NCBI RefSeq assembly: GCF_965363235.1
Contig: NC_134845.1
Location: 30,258,524 to 30,322,523, forward strand
DNA length: 64,000 nucleotides
From: Mytilus galloprovincialis
Lineage: Eukaryota > Mollusca > Bivalvia > Mytilida > Mytilidae
Reading direction: 5' to 3'
Shown here: piece by piece, positions 1 to 14,400 of the stretch
Position numbering within the stretch: the first letter of the stretch is position 1
Layout: every line of letters begins with the position of its first letter
The notes under the pieces: generated by a model
What the model was told of the DNA's origin: nothing
Seen by the model: only the letters and a program-made list of their open reading frames with translations
The model's database searches: none
Made by a program: the position numbers and the translations under genes

Positions 1-1400
1 ATAATCTGTCTGGAATCACTGGCAAAAGGCACCTGCATCATTATTTAATTGATATACTGCTTAGGTTTAGATTTAAACTAGTACTTGTATATGAGACATA
101 ACAATTACAAGAGTTCATAGGCTGAAATGTTGTGTCTGCTTTACAATTTTTAAGGGAATTTTATGTTCTAAGCCTTTAAAATCAAGATCCTATGACATGT
201 ATCACAAAAACATAACATTATCAATGATCCATGCAAATAAGGTCAAGGTTAAGTAAAGACCTAATAATGATTCTATACATAAATTAAGCTAACATATAAT
301 TCTTATGATGCATAAGATTTTCCGTTACATTTTATACTATATATTATATATTAGGAAGTATCATTATAACTGTCATTTTAATACTGGATGTTTTCTTTTA
401 TAGGAATATGCAGATTACTAAAGTAATTCTTTAACAAGGATATTGAATTGATAAGTTAAATGTTTCAATAATTTAAGGCGCTGTCATAGTACATATACTG
501 ACAAGCAAATACGGTATACATTCCGAGTTTTAAATAACCTACACCAACGTTATAACTAACAACTTTGAAATATGCTAGGTTTCAACTGTTCTCCACTAAG
601 CAAATTAGGCATATAGGTGTATGCTAATGTAACATGCATCCTCTAACCAATTATTGTATAAGTAACAATTTTTTCATGATTTTATTATGCAGTTTAACTG
701 TATTGAATGTCAACATTTAGTTGTTCTTTTTTTTCATAAGTCATATTCAAACTTGATCTGTGTTTTGTGGTTCTAAGCAATGTGTGTAAGATTCATAACA
801 TTTGGTTGTGACAAACTCAAGTTAAAAACAGAAACGAAAAATTCAGCAATATTTATGGTTATAATATTTAAAGGGGCACAACTCATAAATGGTAAAAGTG
901 ACATCACCAAATTTCAAATTTGATCTTGTGTTTTGTGGTAATAAGCACTGTATTTCAATTGTGTAACATTTGGTTGAGGCAATCTAAAGTTAGAGAACAG
1001 AAACCAATTTCAAGAATGTACCCTAGGGACAGGACAGACAAGGGTAACACTTAATGCCCCCACAACTAGGCAAGAGAGCATAATAAAAATAGTTCATCTA
1101 AACAAAACTTAAGCTACCTATTCAGCTTCATAAAACATCAAACATATTTAAGAATATTTACTTGTCTAAAATGTGACACTGATTATTTACATAGTGATAA
1201 CTTATTGCAAGTCATGAATACCTTGTCCCAACATACATTACTACACATGCAACCATCACATAAAGGATTTCATTCCTATTATATAGCTTAAAAGTGTTCA
1301 TTATCAATGATTTATTTGATTATTTGCTTCCTTTCTTTGAAAATGCAAAAATGTTTTATCTTTTTTTGAGTATCGCTAAAAAATAAAACATGTATCTCAC

Positions 1401-1412
1401 CTTCGAGACTTT
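1401..1412 (-). other. FIP1L1: Candidate 12-nt microexon of FIP1L1
   Basis: On the minus strand a pyrimidine-rich acceptor ending TTACCTTACAG is followed by exactly 12 nt and then a strong donor, GTGAGA. The preceding exon (2485-2509) ends in phase 2. Joining would add the residues Arg-Lys-Ser-Arg and keep the phase unchanged. FIP1 proteins have basic, Arg/Ser-rich sequence after the proline-rich region, so the residues fit. There is no transcript evidence and a 12-nt match to splice consensus can arise by chance. Confidence 0.3.
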
Positions 1413-1797
1413 CTGTAAGGTAAATATAATAAGTAAGTTTGCAAGCCCTCTCACCAGTATATACATTATGCAGAGTTTTGTTAGTATAAACAATGTGTTT
1501 ATTTTTAATAATATGAAAACCTATATAACTTGTGAGTTAATTTATTAGTAAGCAATTTAATAAACATAGATATGAGTCCTCCATCCTGAAAGATCTGTTT
1601 TTGCCTGCCTTTAATGTTAACCTTGAAACACATTCTTGGAAATTAGAAACTAATATAGAAGGAACAAAACTCTATTTCCTGTGCAAGTTTAAAGTTGAGT
1701 TGTTCATAGAAATTAGTTATATATTTGCATCTCTCTTTAACAACATTAAAAACTCTAATTTATCATTATCAAGAAGGTGTTCATATTACACAGATTC

Positions 1798-2036
1798 CCA
1801 GGCCAAACCACCTTTCTATTCATTATCATTTTCTATGTTCAGTGGACCTTAAAATTGGGGTAAAAACTCGTATTTGGCATTAACATATCATGACCATATC
1901 ATAGGGAACAACATGTGAACTAGGTTTCAAGTTGACTGGATTTGACCTTCATCAAAAACTACCTTGACCAAAAACTTTAACCTGAATTAATTAGACAGAT
2001 GAACAGATGCAGATCAAAAACATAGGTGAGGCATAA
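1798..2036 (+). repeat. R3 short repeat, diverged copy
   Basis: Carries the block TCATTTTCTATGTTCAGTGG followed by an 'AAACTTTAACCTGAA'-type block and ends GAGGCATAAAAA, the same order as the better-preserved copies at 6954, 9204 and 55127. The inverted ends (ATGCCCCAC / GTGGGGCAT) are degraded here. Confidence 0.6.
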
Positions 2037-2484
2037 AAAAGTAATTAGAACTGATGCAATATTTTATTACCTGACTTTTCATCAAAATGTTATCTGAATC
2101 AAATTACTTTCAATCATAGTATATAAGAACCTACTAAAATGTATGGGAGGAAGGATGTAAATGCTATAATCCCGCTCATAGTTCTTTAAAGGAAAAAGCA
2201 AATTTTGATACTTTCTGATGAATGGGCTCAAAATTCATAATTAAAAGACTGTGATCCATATATGTCAACTCTGAAAGGCAGGCAACATTAAAAAAAAAAG
2301 TGGAACTATACAAGCAAAGTTAATCTAAACTATGCAAATAAATGTTCCAAGCACATAAATACATTTGAAATTGTTATTGTTGGTATATGTATCACTACCA
2401 TGACTACATTATAGTTAAATTAAAGTAAATGTTAACTACGAGTTAATATTCATGCTCCTCCATCAACATGTTTAATAAACAAAC

Positions 2485-5400
2485 CTTGTTGCTGGTGGTG
2501 GGTAGTAATCTGAAACAAAGAAAAAGTTATTTTTATCAAGATATTCAATCTTCTTTATTTTTATATTTTTCATTTTTGAGACTATATTCAAAGTAGTTCT
2601 TACAAATTGTGACTTAAATGGAGAGTTGACACTCATACCATCTTCTTATATCTATATACTAAGTGTCAATTTAACCGGACTATAATGAAAATAACAGCTC
2701 AATAGACAACTTTCAAATTCATGCCTTAAAATTGGTGATTTTGATAAATTTAAAATTGTATCACTTATTTTCTGAGAAAAAAACATATGCCACTATTATG
2801 TAATTCATCCTCAACCTGGTCCAGTTAATAGAATACTACAACTTTTATTGATATTTGTATCTTTGTAATACAATCAGGTTTATTAAATCATTTCTTGCAG
2901 AAGTTATAATATTTGGTTATTTCATTTTCTCTATAGTTTAAACATTTTAAAAGTAGATAAGTTGAATTTTTGTTGAAAAATGAAATATATACTTACGTTC
3001 ATAGCCAGGTATGGCCCCAGGAGGTGGAACACTGGAAAATGGAACACCTTAAAATGTAATAAACAAACACATTTAGACAAGAAAACCTATATCATTTACA
3101 AAATTTTCAAATAAAAATGTAAGTGGATTGTATCATATATCAACAGGTTCTTTGAAAATGGTAAAGTTGAAAACATCTATAAATGTTTTAGTAATGCCAT
3201 CATGATTTGGTAGACTGTTATTGAGTATCTGTGGCAGATGATCACAAATATTTGTTTCCTATTGTTTTAACCACAATCCTTGCAATTTGTGTACCAGAAA
3301 ACAAACATAACAATTTTGCAGATGAGAAAAAAGACATTAAAAAAAATTATTTACACTATACTGTTGGTTAATTAATATTTGTTGGGTACCAATTATCTTG
3401 GATTTCATCTTCTTCATCCTTTAGTATTGATTCATTGAAACTTACCAGGAGGAGGATATCCAGGTGGTGGCAATCCAGGAGGTGGCACTGAATAATCTGG
3501 AGGTGGTATCCCTGGTGGCAAGCCAGGCATTCCTGCTGTTGGGTCTGTTGCATAAGATTTCCTAAAAGACAAAACATGGTTTTCGATCTTTTAATATATG
3601 CTTACCTAAGGTCTTTAAGATTTACAAATGTATATTAGCTGTGCATATGTTGTATGTTTAAATTTTGTACACCATGAAATTGTGTGGTCCATATTTGCAT
3701 TCAAAATCTGTGTAAAATGAAGAAAATCTGTAGTGGTTTACTTCTCTCTTATACAACATATGGTCATTTACAATGAAGACAAACATAAAACTTATTTACC
3801 CTGTAGTCGGAATAGGATCTCCTGTATTATCTGGTCGCCTTGAATCTCTAGCTGTACTCCCTATTACATCAATGGTACCAGCAATTTTTCTTGTAGTGAC
3901 TGGCTTCCTGTTCTCAAGAACAGGAACAGATCTTACTGAATCACCTAAAAACAACAATTTTATACAACAAATTTTTATGGAGCATGGTTATATATATGTA
4001 CATAAAAATCATACATAGGCCTATCTTAATATCATAAAATGAAACAACTACATGAAAATTTTTTAATGGATGAGATAGTATATATTGGTTTATTTGTATT
4101 CAACACAACTGCAGTTTTCAAATTTCCTATAATATTAACTATAATATTAAAAATTAATATTAAAAACTTATAATCTTATTCACTATATAAAAATCATTTT
4201 TAGTAATAACCTTACAAATGCTTTCCTGAATTTTACATATCATTCTGAATCCTTGTTACTACATATAATACAGTTAACACAATTGTCTAATAATTTTTTG
4301 GCCAGATATCTTCTAGTATACTTATACCCCTAATTACACCTTATGTAAGAATCCGGGGTTTTGATTGGTTAATAGTCAGTGTATTTTTCACCAATTTACT
4401 GTTATCAAATGAATATCGTTCATTTTTAACGCCGCCGGGGTATTTGCTAAAAGGATATGCCTTTTTTACCCTCTCTGCCGTGGTATTTTGAACAGATATA
4501 TCATGTTAAGGAGGGGTATTTGCGAAAAATACCAGTCGAGAGAATGTTAAATTTCACGAGCCGTAAGGAGAGGGAAATTCATTCTCAAGACTGGTATTTT
4601 TCGCAAATACCCCTCAATAACATGATATATCTGTTTAATTACACCGAATGTTAATGTACTAAAACGCATTGATGATCGTGACGTTACAAGCGTCCAGTCG
4701 GATAGAGTATTTTTTGGCAAATACCACGGCAGAGAGGGTAAAAAAGGCATATCCTTTTAGCAAATACCCCGGCGGCGTTAAAAATGAACGATATTCATTT
4801 GATAACAGTAAATTGGTGAAAAATACACTGGCTATCAACCAATCAAAACCCCGGATTCTTACATAAGGTGTAATTAGCCAAAAAATACTCTATCCGACTG
4901 GACGCTTGTAACGTCATGATCATCAATGCGTTTTAGTACATTAACATTCGGTGTAATTAAACAGATATATCATGTTATTGAGGGGTATTTGCGAAAAATA
5001 CCAGTCTTGAGAATGAATTTCCCTCGCCTTACGGCTCGTGAAATTTAACATTCTCTCGACTGGTATTTTTCGCAAATACCTCTCCTTAACATGATATATC
5101 TGTTCAAAATCTTTTTTTATAACCATATGGGTCATAATTGATCAAATCCAATTACCTAGTAGATCTTTCTTTGGATCTCCAATGGGTCGTACAGGTGCCT
5201 GAAATAATAATACATACACATTACTACACATAACTTTTTGTTCCTCAATGTACAAATAAGCCCTAGTCCAATCAATTTATTATAAAATTGTTGCACAATA
5301 AATATAAGAAAGCTACTATTTGGCCCCTTATAATGAAATTATACATACAAGATTTGGTATATTTTTCTAGGTGGTCCGAGTAAAACAAATAATTATAACT

Positions 5401-8400
5401 ACTGTATTTTTTTAATTGTTAAATCTATTGTACAGGTTCTAATCTTGAAACTCTATGTCAAAATGCAAATTATTTTAATTTATTCAGTTTAAAAATAAAC
5501 CATCTAAATTATAAAATGTTTGTTCTTACATAAGTCCTTCCGCCCATGGATCCAGCTTCTGACCTCATTCTTCTTTGTCTATCACAGTATTGTCTCCACG
5601 TATCTTCATTAAACCCATAGTTAAAATAATCAGTTATGTCAGCCCCTAATAAGAAAATAAACATTGTATTTATACAACTTAGTTAATTTAGGATTTGCAC
5701 TATGATTAAGTTTATATCCATTGTGATTTCAGTAACAACCCTTTGAAATTGTAAATCCTTTAGTAAAGCATCCATTTCTGTAATTGGTTTACATCATATA
5801 GAATAATGCTTTTTGATTTGTTATTTATAATTGCATACTTTTAACAGTTAAGTATATTTTGATTGATATTATTGTAGATATTTTTTGATGTGAGAATACT
5901 GTGAATTCTTTTTTTTTTGTTGCTTTTATTGTTGACCTATTAGGCGAGTGTAATATTTGAAAAAGACGTCTAGTTAAGGACTTTAATGCACCTAACACAC
6001 GGCTAATTTCTTTTTTAAATGAAAGAATAATGATTTAACTTTGATTTTTGCCCGGTTGTCACAAAATCAAACGGTGCAGTTTTTGTAAAATTAACGTTTA
6101 TTTCAGAAATTAGTTGAAAATTATAAAATTATGACATGTTTTTCAAGCAAAGGAAATTAGTCGTATCTCTTCTTTTAGACAGAATAATTAAGTGAAATAG
6201 ATTCTTAAAATAATGAAAAACAATATTTACAACTGTAAGTCCGCATGCTTTTGCATTCCTTCTAAATATTTGACATTTTGTACGAAAATTTTTCATAATC
6301 CTGACCTTTTCGGATCTACAATTAAATTTTTATTAAATGCTTTTGCACTCTATCCGTTTTAGAACACACCAAATTACTCACCAGTTATCGTTTTTTCATT
6401 CAAAGTCAAGACTTTATCTCAACATTTCTTAAAATCACGAATTTCTGTAATTTTATGATGTTGGGTAAAATCACTATAGTTTCCAGAATCCCTTATCTAT
6501 TTCGTTATCGTTTTTTTACTGAATATATTAGTCGATATCCGTGTACTTAATAGTGCTATTAGAGTACGATAAATCATATTTAAACGGTTCTTTTTCTATC
6601 TTTAACTTCAAAGTAGCTTAAATAGATATAAAATCGTCAGAAATTAAGATCAAATCAAAGTAAAACATAGTTTTTGAGTTCTGTAGAATTCACCCCTTTC
6701 TAAATAAGGAATCGTATCGGAAAATTGTAGAAAATCTTCCGAGTCGTGTCAAATTTTCACAGTCCAGTTCACAATGAAACCCTTTCTATGCTAAAAAGCA
6801 AAAATTATCCATTGATTGACACAGATGTATAGTCTGTCATGTATTTACTACATAGAAACTATGTAGTTAAACACTTAAATGAAGATACAGTTGTATTGCC
6901 GCAGGGGGAAAACGAAAAGATGAAGTTTACAGAAGACTGGTCGATGAATATGAAAACAAGAATGTGTCCTCAGTACACGAATGCCCCACTCGCACTATCA
7001 TTTTCTATGTTCAGTGGACCGTGAAATTGGGGTGAAATCTCTTATTTGGCATTAAAATTAGAAAGATCATATCATAGGGAACATGTGTACCAAGTTTGAA
7101 GTCGATTGGACTTCAACTTCATCAAAAACTACCTCGACCAAAAACTTTAACCTGAAGCGGGACAGACGGACGAACGAACGGACGAACGAACGAACAGACG
7201 GACGGACGAACGAACGAACGAACGGACGCACAGACCAGAAAACATAATGCCCCTCTACTATCGTAGGTGGGGCATAAAAATGAAAACATCCCATTTGAAA
7301 ATACAAAATATCATAAGAGTAGCTATAAATATTTCAAAAGTAAGCACAACCTATCATCTTCTGTTTTGTCTGTACAATGACTTTGTACTACATGACTGTA
7401 CCAATTCTACCGACCAGTCTCTTCTAATATATCAACGAGGGCAGAAGATCTACAACTCATTCTGATTTGTCTCGGTTTGTATATTTTGCAAATATAAAGT
7501 ATAAAGCCTATAAGCAAGTTACACAACTTCATAAGGTATCCTCTGAGGAGCAAACTCAAGCTGTATTGAGTGTTACTACATATATCCCCTACAATGATCT
7601 GATTTACAAAATAACTCATGATAATTATACTATTAAATATTTATACCATCGAGCTTGCATCGCTAAATATTTGCTACAAAATTTGAAATCAGAAAGTAAA
7701 GAGCTATCTAATTCTGAACACAAAACAGCTTTTACTAACATTTCAACGATTAAAGATGACGTGCCTGTACACAAAGAAGTATTCTGGTTGACAACTTTAA
7801 TTACTTGATCAGTTAACCGGGCTTAATTTCTGCCCGAGGATCTCCGCCGAGAAAACTACACAACATATTATCAGCTTCAACAAAAACTAAAAATATATGG
7901 TCAATTTATAGATACATGTATACAGCCTCAACAAGGCCAAGGTACATCCAATATTGTATACAGTAGCTCTATAATTTTGTCTTATGCCGTAATGGCGGAA
8001 AATTACCCGTTTAAAATTACTGTGATATACCGGTACAGTCTGTCAAATTTAAAGATCTGAGCAGTGACTGCGAAACTGGTTGCAAGCACTTTATGCAGCT
8101 ACTAGTATTTTACGGAAGAAGATATAGGGTAAAGTTGTAATCCAATCAGATGAATATCCATTATCTAAAAACATTTCACTGGATTATTCAATTGAAATTA
8201 TGCCACCTGCTTTAAAAACATTTCTGTATTGTCTTTTGGATGATGGCGCATTTGCGGCAGTTAATAAAGCATACGATATTCCTATTGACAAAGTTCTTAG
8301 ATGTATGGCTTTAGTAGACCGTATATTATTTATAAATATTTTACTCTTTTTCATTTAGGCTTATCATTACAAATGCACCGAATTTATGGACACCTTTGAT

Positions 8401-11400
8401 AATTATTAACAAGTTTGACTGATCAGGAGATAAGAAAAATTGAAAATGGGGCATACATTCTACATGGCATTATTTTTCTTCTGGGGGTCAAAATTTTATC
8501 CAAGATAATGTCGACCTAACTACAGAAACAATAAAAGATTTGATCTGTTTACGCATTGGTTTAGGTATAGGGGGAGGGTTGAGATTTCCAAAAACATGTT
8601 AAACCCCGTCGAAATTTTGCGCCTGTCCTAAGTCAGGAGCCTCTGGCCTTTCTTAGTTTTGTATGATTTTTTATTTTAATTTCTTGAGTATATTTCGAAG
8701 CTTAGTATGACGTCCATTATCATTTCAAACCAGTACATTTTTGTTTAGGGGGCCAGCTGAAGAACGCCTCCGGGTTTGGGAGCTTCTTGCTGCATTGATG
8801 ACCCATTGGTGGTCTTCGGCCGTTGCCTGCTTTTTAAACGGGTTGGTATCTCTTTGACAAATCCTTCATGTCCATTCCCAATTTTTAATTCAATCTGTAT
8901 ATAGTAGATCTTGTGTCCGCTTTGAGCAAAACCTCTGCTGTACTGATATATGCCCATGCCAAGGAAGTTGTCTTTGTATGGATATGTTGACCGATAAGAA
9001 TGATGAGATTACAAGTTAAAATGAAACTATAATATTCTGATATCGCAATATTCCGACACCTAAATGGTCCAACATCCCATTGATCCGACGTTTCGATCTT
9101 TTAGGTTATACGCTAACGGTATTTAAACATATAAAGCCAAATAAAAGGTTCAATATTAAGATAACCTTATCCTCTGTTTGAAGCGGTGAAACAAGATATA
9201 AACAAGAATGTGTCCACAGTACACGGATGCCCCACTCGCACTATCATTTTCTATGTTTAGTGGACCGTGAAATTGGAATAAATTCTCTAATTTGGCATTA
9301 AAATTAGAATGATCTTATCAAAGGGAACATGTATACCAAGTTGCAAGTTGATTGGACTTCAACTTCATCAAAAACTACCTTGACCAAAAACTTTAACCTG
9401 AAATTTGCACTATCATTTTCTATGTTCAGTGAACCGTAAAATTGGGGTCAAAACTATAATTTGGCATTTAAATTAGAAAGATCATATCATAGGGCACATG
9501 TATACTAAGTTGCAAGTTGATTGGACTTCAACTTCATCAAAAACTACCTTGACCAAAAACTTTAACCTGAAGCGGGACAGACGGACGAACGGACGAACGA
9601 ACAGACGGACGAACGAACAGACGGACGAACGGACGCACAGACCAGAAAACATAATGCCCCTCTACTATCGTAGGTGGGGCATAAAAAAGTAATACCATAG
9701 TAGCCGAACGTCATCACTAGAAAAAAAGTACAAACTACTTTGTCAAGTGTTGTTTGATTAATTAGATATCTCAAGATACACGGCGGCCGACTAAAGTAAA
9801 ATCAAACACAATTTGACGTACAACGAGTGATCATATTTTCCTTGTGATGTTTTATATTAAAATTGTCAATTTGTTGATATAAATATACTAGTAGCACTTT
9901 ACTCATTTTAGTAATGTTAGTTGGTACTCTTATCATATCTGATTTAGTGACGTAAATGAAATTGCGGTATGATCCAGACTCAACATATTGCACTACAATA
10001 ATATAAAAATCTGCCCTATGGTTGTCTGATCTTGAAGCGGTTGGCAGGCTTTAAAACTAACAGGAGACCATACGCTTCCTCAATTTTAATGTACAGCTCA
10101 TCATGGGACTTTTCTGAACAATTAAAAATACGTCATATGTTATATTTTCCCCATGCTTCAAATATTTTGTTTCGAATTATATATATCAAATTTGCAGATA
10201 TATGTTTGTAAATACATGCATCAAATGATATGGAGGTATTATAAGATTTAGATAATGCAAGGGCGACTACAGATACATTTGTGTGACTTAATGGTTGATT
10301 TTCAAAGACTCAGAGAGAAAACATTACGTAACATGCGTTACCGTTAAAATCAACCAAAATTAATTAATACTGTGATTGAAATATATTTTCCCAACAATAA
10401 TACAGTATTCCTATAAAAATGTTTCGTTTTTGCATTTGTTTTGACTCGATTTTTCTACTGGAAGTATCCGTGAATTGAAATTGCACCCATGACCTTTGAC
10501 CTCGATTTAAAAAAAAAATGCACCATAATTTCTTTTGACGACCGGGATATTTATAAAGTACACATTCTTAGCTTCCCAGTGATATATAATTTAGCCGTGT
10601 GTTAGGTAGGTGCATTAAAAATGTAAATTTGGCTCTCATATCACTCGCCTATATGGGCATTGCTAAGTAACAGAGAAAAATTCTATTCAAGAATTGAAGG
10701 TCAATTTTAAAACTCCTAGTTAGTACAAATAAATAAATTTGACTGACCTGGTTTCCTCCATGGTTTATCTTCAGCCTGTATACCATCTAGATCAAAGTCA
10801 TATGTGGGTACACCATTAATACTCCCCACTGCTTCTACATCCACTCCCTTGGTTGTTCCAGTTGATGTTATAGCTCTAATGGCTCCACCTATAAATAGAT
10901 TTCAATGTGTTTACATTTTCAATGTGCTCTTAAAAATATTTTTTCTATTTTTAAAATGACTATATCAGCAAGTATATCAAGCAAGCTAGTTTTAGGCAGT
11001 TGTGATAGTTGTTCAGTTGTATGAATTTAGTTGTTTGCGATTCATTGATAAATCGGCATTGATGGTTGCTACCTTTATATGAAACTCCATTGTATAATAT
11101 TTTTCTAAAACATGTAGTTCATTTTCACGGAGGTATGATTACAGTTTTGAATATCTGAGAAAACAAGAACTGAAAATTTCTTTCAAAAGATAAGATTTTG
11201 TCAACAAAAAGTTCCACTACTAAAATACCATGCATACATAAAATCTCATTTTTACTGTTTGTAGAATTTCATATATATATTATATTCTTACCAGCAGCCT
11301 TGTGGTATCCACCTTGTGTCTTAAATAAATTTCTAGATGCACTGAAAAGATAAAAAGTATAATTAATGAAGTAAAAAAAAACTTGCAGATAGTAATTACC

Positions 11401-14400
11401 AATATGTTAATAAAGATTACTCTGTATATTTCTTGGTTTCATTTTTTAAAGTTTGAATTGAAAATTCAGACACTTCGACTGAATCTTTATAAAGTACTGT
11501 TTTTTGTGTCCAATAACAATATATACTAGACAACAAAATGTTAATGACTCCTTCCATTTGACATGTTACTGTTGATTCATTTCTTTTGGTGTTAACTAAT
11601 TTTTGGTGGGTCCACTTTAAAATACAGTATCTTAATCATACATGTGATTCTTCCAAAATCTCCCGCTTTTCAGACCCTCTTCCGTCCCTCCCGTTAAAAT
11701 AAGAAATCTTCCGTTTTTGAAAATGTCAACCTCGTAAAATTTTCAATACATATTTTTGTTTACAAAATCGATAGGGACTGAGAAAAAGTCAGAGAAACTC
11801 GAAATTGATATGGGAAAAGTCCGAGAAAATCGGAAGTTTCCTGTTGTGTCAAAGGTAAAATAGTTAAAATCAGCCTGAGGTGTTTAGGATTAAACTGTAT
11901 ATACAACAATAAATCAAAGATAATAGGCAATTACCTGGTGACAACTAGCTAGTTTAAGACACAAGCCTGGATGATTAAAAGTGAAATAATGACAAAGGAT
12001 TAAATTGACAAGTTGTATAAACAACGATTTATTTGATGCTATTGAAAACATGGAACATTTACTGAACCTCAATAAAAATGAAATCAACTCAAATATGATA
12101 TTTATGGCTTGTTTTCTATCCAAGCCAATGGAATACCTATATAAGTATAGTTGTCTTGGACTATTCTAAAATTTTAGAATTTGACAAAATGCAAACCGTA
12201 TTTTATCATGTTTATCACCAAATACCCCAGCAGCAAATAAAAGAAACCAAAGTATCTAGCCAAATTCAACTCTGCCTGGAGATCTGATTTCAAATGGTGC
12301 AAATCCAGTACCAAGGGTCAAGACCATGCTTACTACACTTCATGCAAAGCTGACTATGGTTGCCCTAATGACTGGACCAAACTTATGGAGACAGCTACCA
12401 ACAGCAAGCCTACACCTCTATCAATTTAACACCTTCTGTTACAAGCATGTTCAGTATATATAGTGGTACTAAAGTTGACAATGTAGCTTAATCAGAGATA
12501 CTCCAACTATGCATGATGGCTGATCACTTTATCTTGAATTATGAGACCAAAAATCCAGCTGAAAAATTCCAAATCTCCAGTTGTGGCTTGACAACTCTGT
12601 CACATGTATGCTTAATTATAACAATGATTTCACAGTATAACATTTTCACCTTGAATTTTTAGATATAATGTTTTAACCAAATAAAATACATTGTAATCTG
12701 ATCAATGATGATTCTATAATATATGTACAACATATTATTTTGGGGCCTTTTATAGCTTGCTGTTTGGTGTGAGCCAAGGTTCCGCTCTGCGTAAAAGACC
12801 TTACTTTACCCTATAGTTGTTTACTTTTTACCAATTGAGACTTGGATGGAGAATTGTCTCATTGGCACTCATACCATATCTTCTTATATCTATATATATA
12901 TATGTAGCCCATGAAAGCCGACTTACTCATTCATGGGAAAAGTTTGTATATCACCAATCGTGACCTGAACATCATCATCAGAATCCTCATCGCTATCTTC
13001 AGATTCACGCTCTGCAGCATTTTCTTTTTCTTGTGATTGTGATTCCTCCTCTCCACTCTGTAAAATTAAATTTTAAGATATTTTTTAAAGTTTGAAAAAA
13101 ATATAAAGTTCACTGTCAAACAACTGAACTTGCTCAACTTGTCCAAGATTTGAAAACATTTTTTTAAAATAACAACGTTGCAGAACCTTTTTTATTATAA
13201 ACATGAAGTTTATAAAATTCAACCATTTAAGGTAGATTCATGGTGTACCGCCATCTTGGATTGTACTATCGCAGTACACAATCAGTCTAGTTATATGCCC
13301 AAATCTATAAATTTGTAGACAGATGTGCAATTTTATTGGTTAGACTGTTTATCTATATGAAGAAAACTTGCTGATTTATTGCATTATCCAAAATATTTGA
13401 ACAAATACCAAACATTTGTGTTTTAGAACCATTTTTTTTCTTCAACTGAGTCATTTAGGGGAGATAACTCTTTTAGTAAAAAAAATAAACTGGTCTGATA
13501 TGGAAATTTTTAATTTTTACTTGTAGCAAGAAAACAAGTTTGGTGACACCATTTTTCTTTTTATCTTCTGAAAACATATTATAAAACCTACCTTCTCACA
13601 ATTTATTTCAAAATTCTATCTCATAGATTTCTTTTTATGCACAAAAATGTGTTTTTGCATGATCATTTTAAGCAAATTTAGCCAATTTTCAACAACTCAC
13701 AGCTCGAAAAATAGCACGATGACCCATCCTTTGTATTATATTTTTGGAAAGAGCATAAAAAAATCTTCATTTTAGCAAAGTTTAAAAAAAAATCTATCTC
13801 GGGAAACTTATACCTTTGATCTACCTTAAATAAAGCCCACTAAAATTTATACCTTGTACCTTGTGTCAAGAATATGTAAAATTAAATAATGATTTTCAAA
13901 AAGACCTCAATTAGAAAGTATGCATTACGTAGTTTTGTACATGCATCAAATTATCATCTTCAATTTTCAATTCACTTGCTGTTGCCAACTAGTTTATTCT
14001 TTACTGTGTATTGATATATATATGGTTTCATATACATGGAATTTCTTTTTTGTACACATGCACAAATCATTTTGGAAGCAAAAGTCTTCCATCATTAATA
14101 TATTTGATACCTTACCAATTCTCCAGCTTCTCTGTCATCCTTTCTGTCAGATCTACTGTGTTTAGGTGGGTCAGCAGCCCTGTTATATCAAATATAACAC
14201 ATTTTTTTTTTAAATACTTTACTAGCATGTGACTAGTGCATTTCAAAAATGGAGTTCCAGAGAACAGTAGGATGATATATATACATTTTGTACAATGTAG
14301 AATGTTTGCAAAGGTAGAAATGAAAAAATAATATTAATAGAGAACTGCAGAGATTTCAAGATATTTCAGATATATGTGTAATTATTTTATATGCATCGCG

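Larger units (their letters stand above)
1..2484. other. FIP1L1 intron sequence with repeats; no exon recognised except the possible microexon
   Basis: This stretch lies downstream of FIP1L1 exon 12. I see no further Arg/Glu/Asp-rich coding blocks on the minus strand. It contains a degenerate direct duplication (about 740-840 and 890-1010, both with an ACATTTGGTTG block) and an R3-type repeat at about 1798-2036. The remaining sequence is AT-rich without visible structure. Confidence 0.5.
5938..10655. mobile_element. Large terminal-inverted-repeat element in FIP1L1 intron 6 (about 4.7 kb)
   Basis: The left end (TAGGCGAGTG, then a block with AATGCACCTAACACACGGC) reappears inverted at the right end near 10594-10655. 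Similarity extends inwards for more than 150 bp, including CCCGGTTGTCA versus CCCGGTCGTCA. The interior holds R3 copies, one R1 copy and broken remains of a protein-coding ORF (7467-8340). No transposase was recognised, so this is probably non-autonomous or decayed. A target duplication could not be fixed with certainty. Confidence 0.65.

Noticed and set aside
3014..3020. Alternative acceptor TTTTCCAG within FIP1L1 exon 11
   Set aside because: It would break the reading frame; the upstream AAG acceptor keeps the [11 protein letters not shown] frame.
4457..5135. Several 64-67-codon ORFs with shared [10 protein letters not shown] and EQIYHV sequences
   Set aside because: They are the same inverted-repeat blocks translated on both strands, not genes.
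7067..7306. Minus-strand ORF with [19 protein letters not shown] repeats
   Set aside because: It is the translation of the (GACG/GAAC)n simple repeat inside an R3 element; the same artefact occurs at 9498-9774.
13920..14232. Overlapping 81- and 73-codon plus-strand ORFs
   Set aside because: They lie over FIP1L1 exon 3 and its introns and have low-complexity hydrophobic composition; no homology seen.
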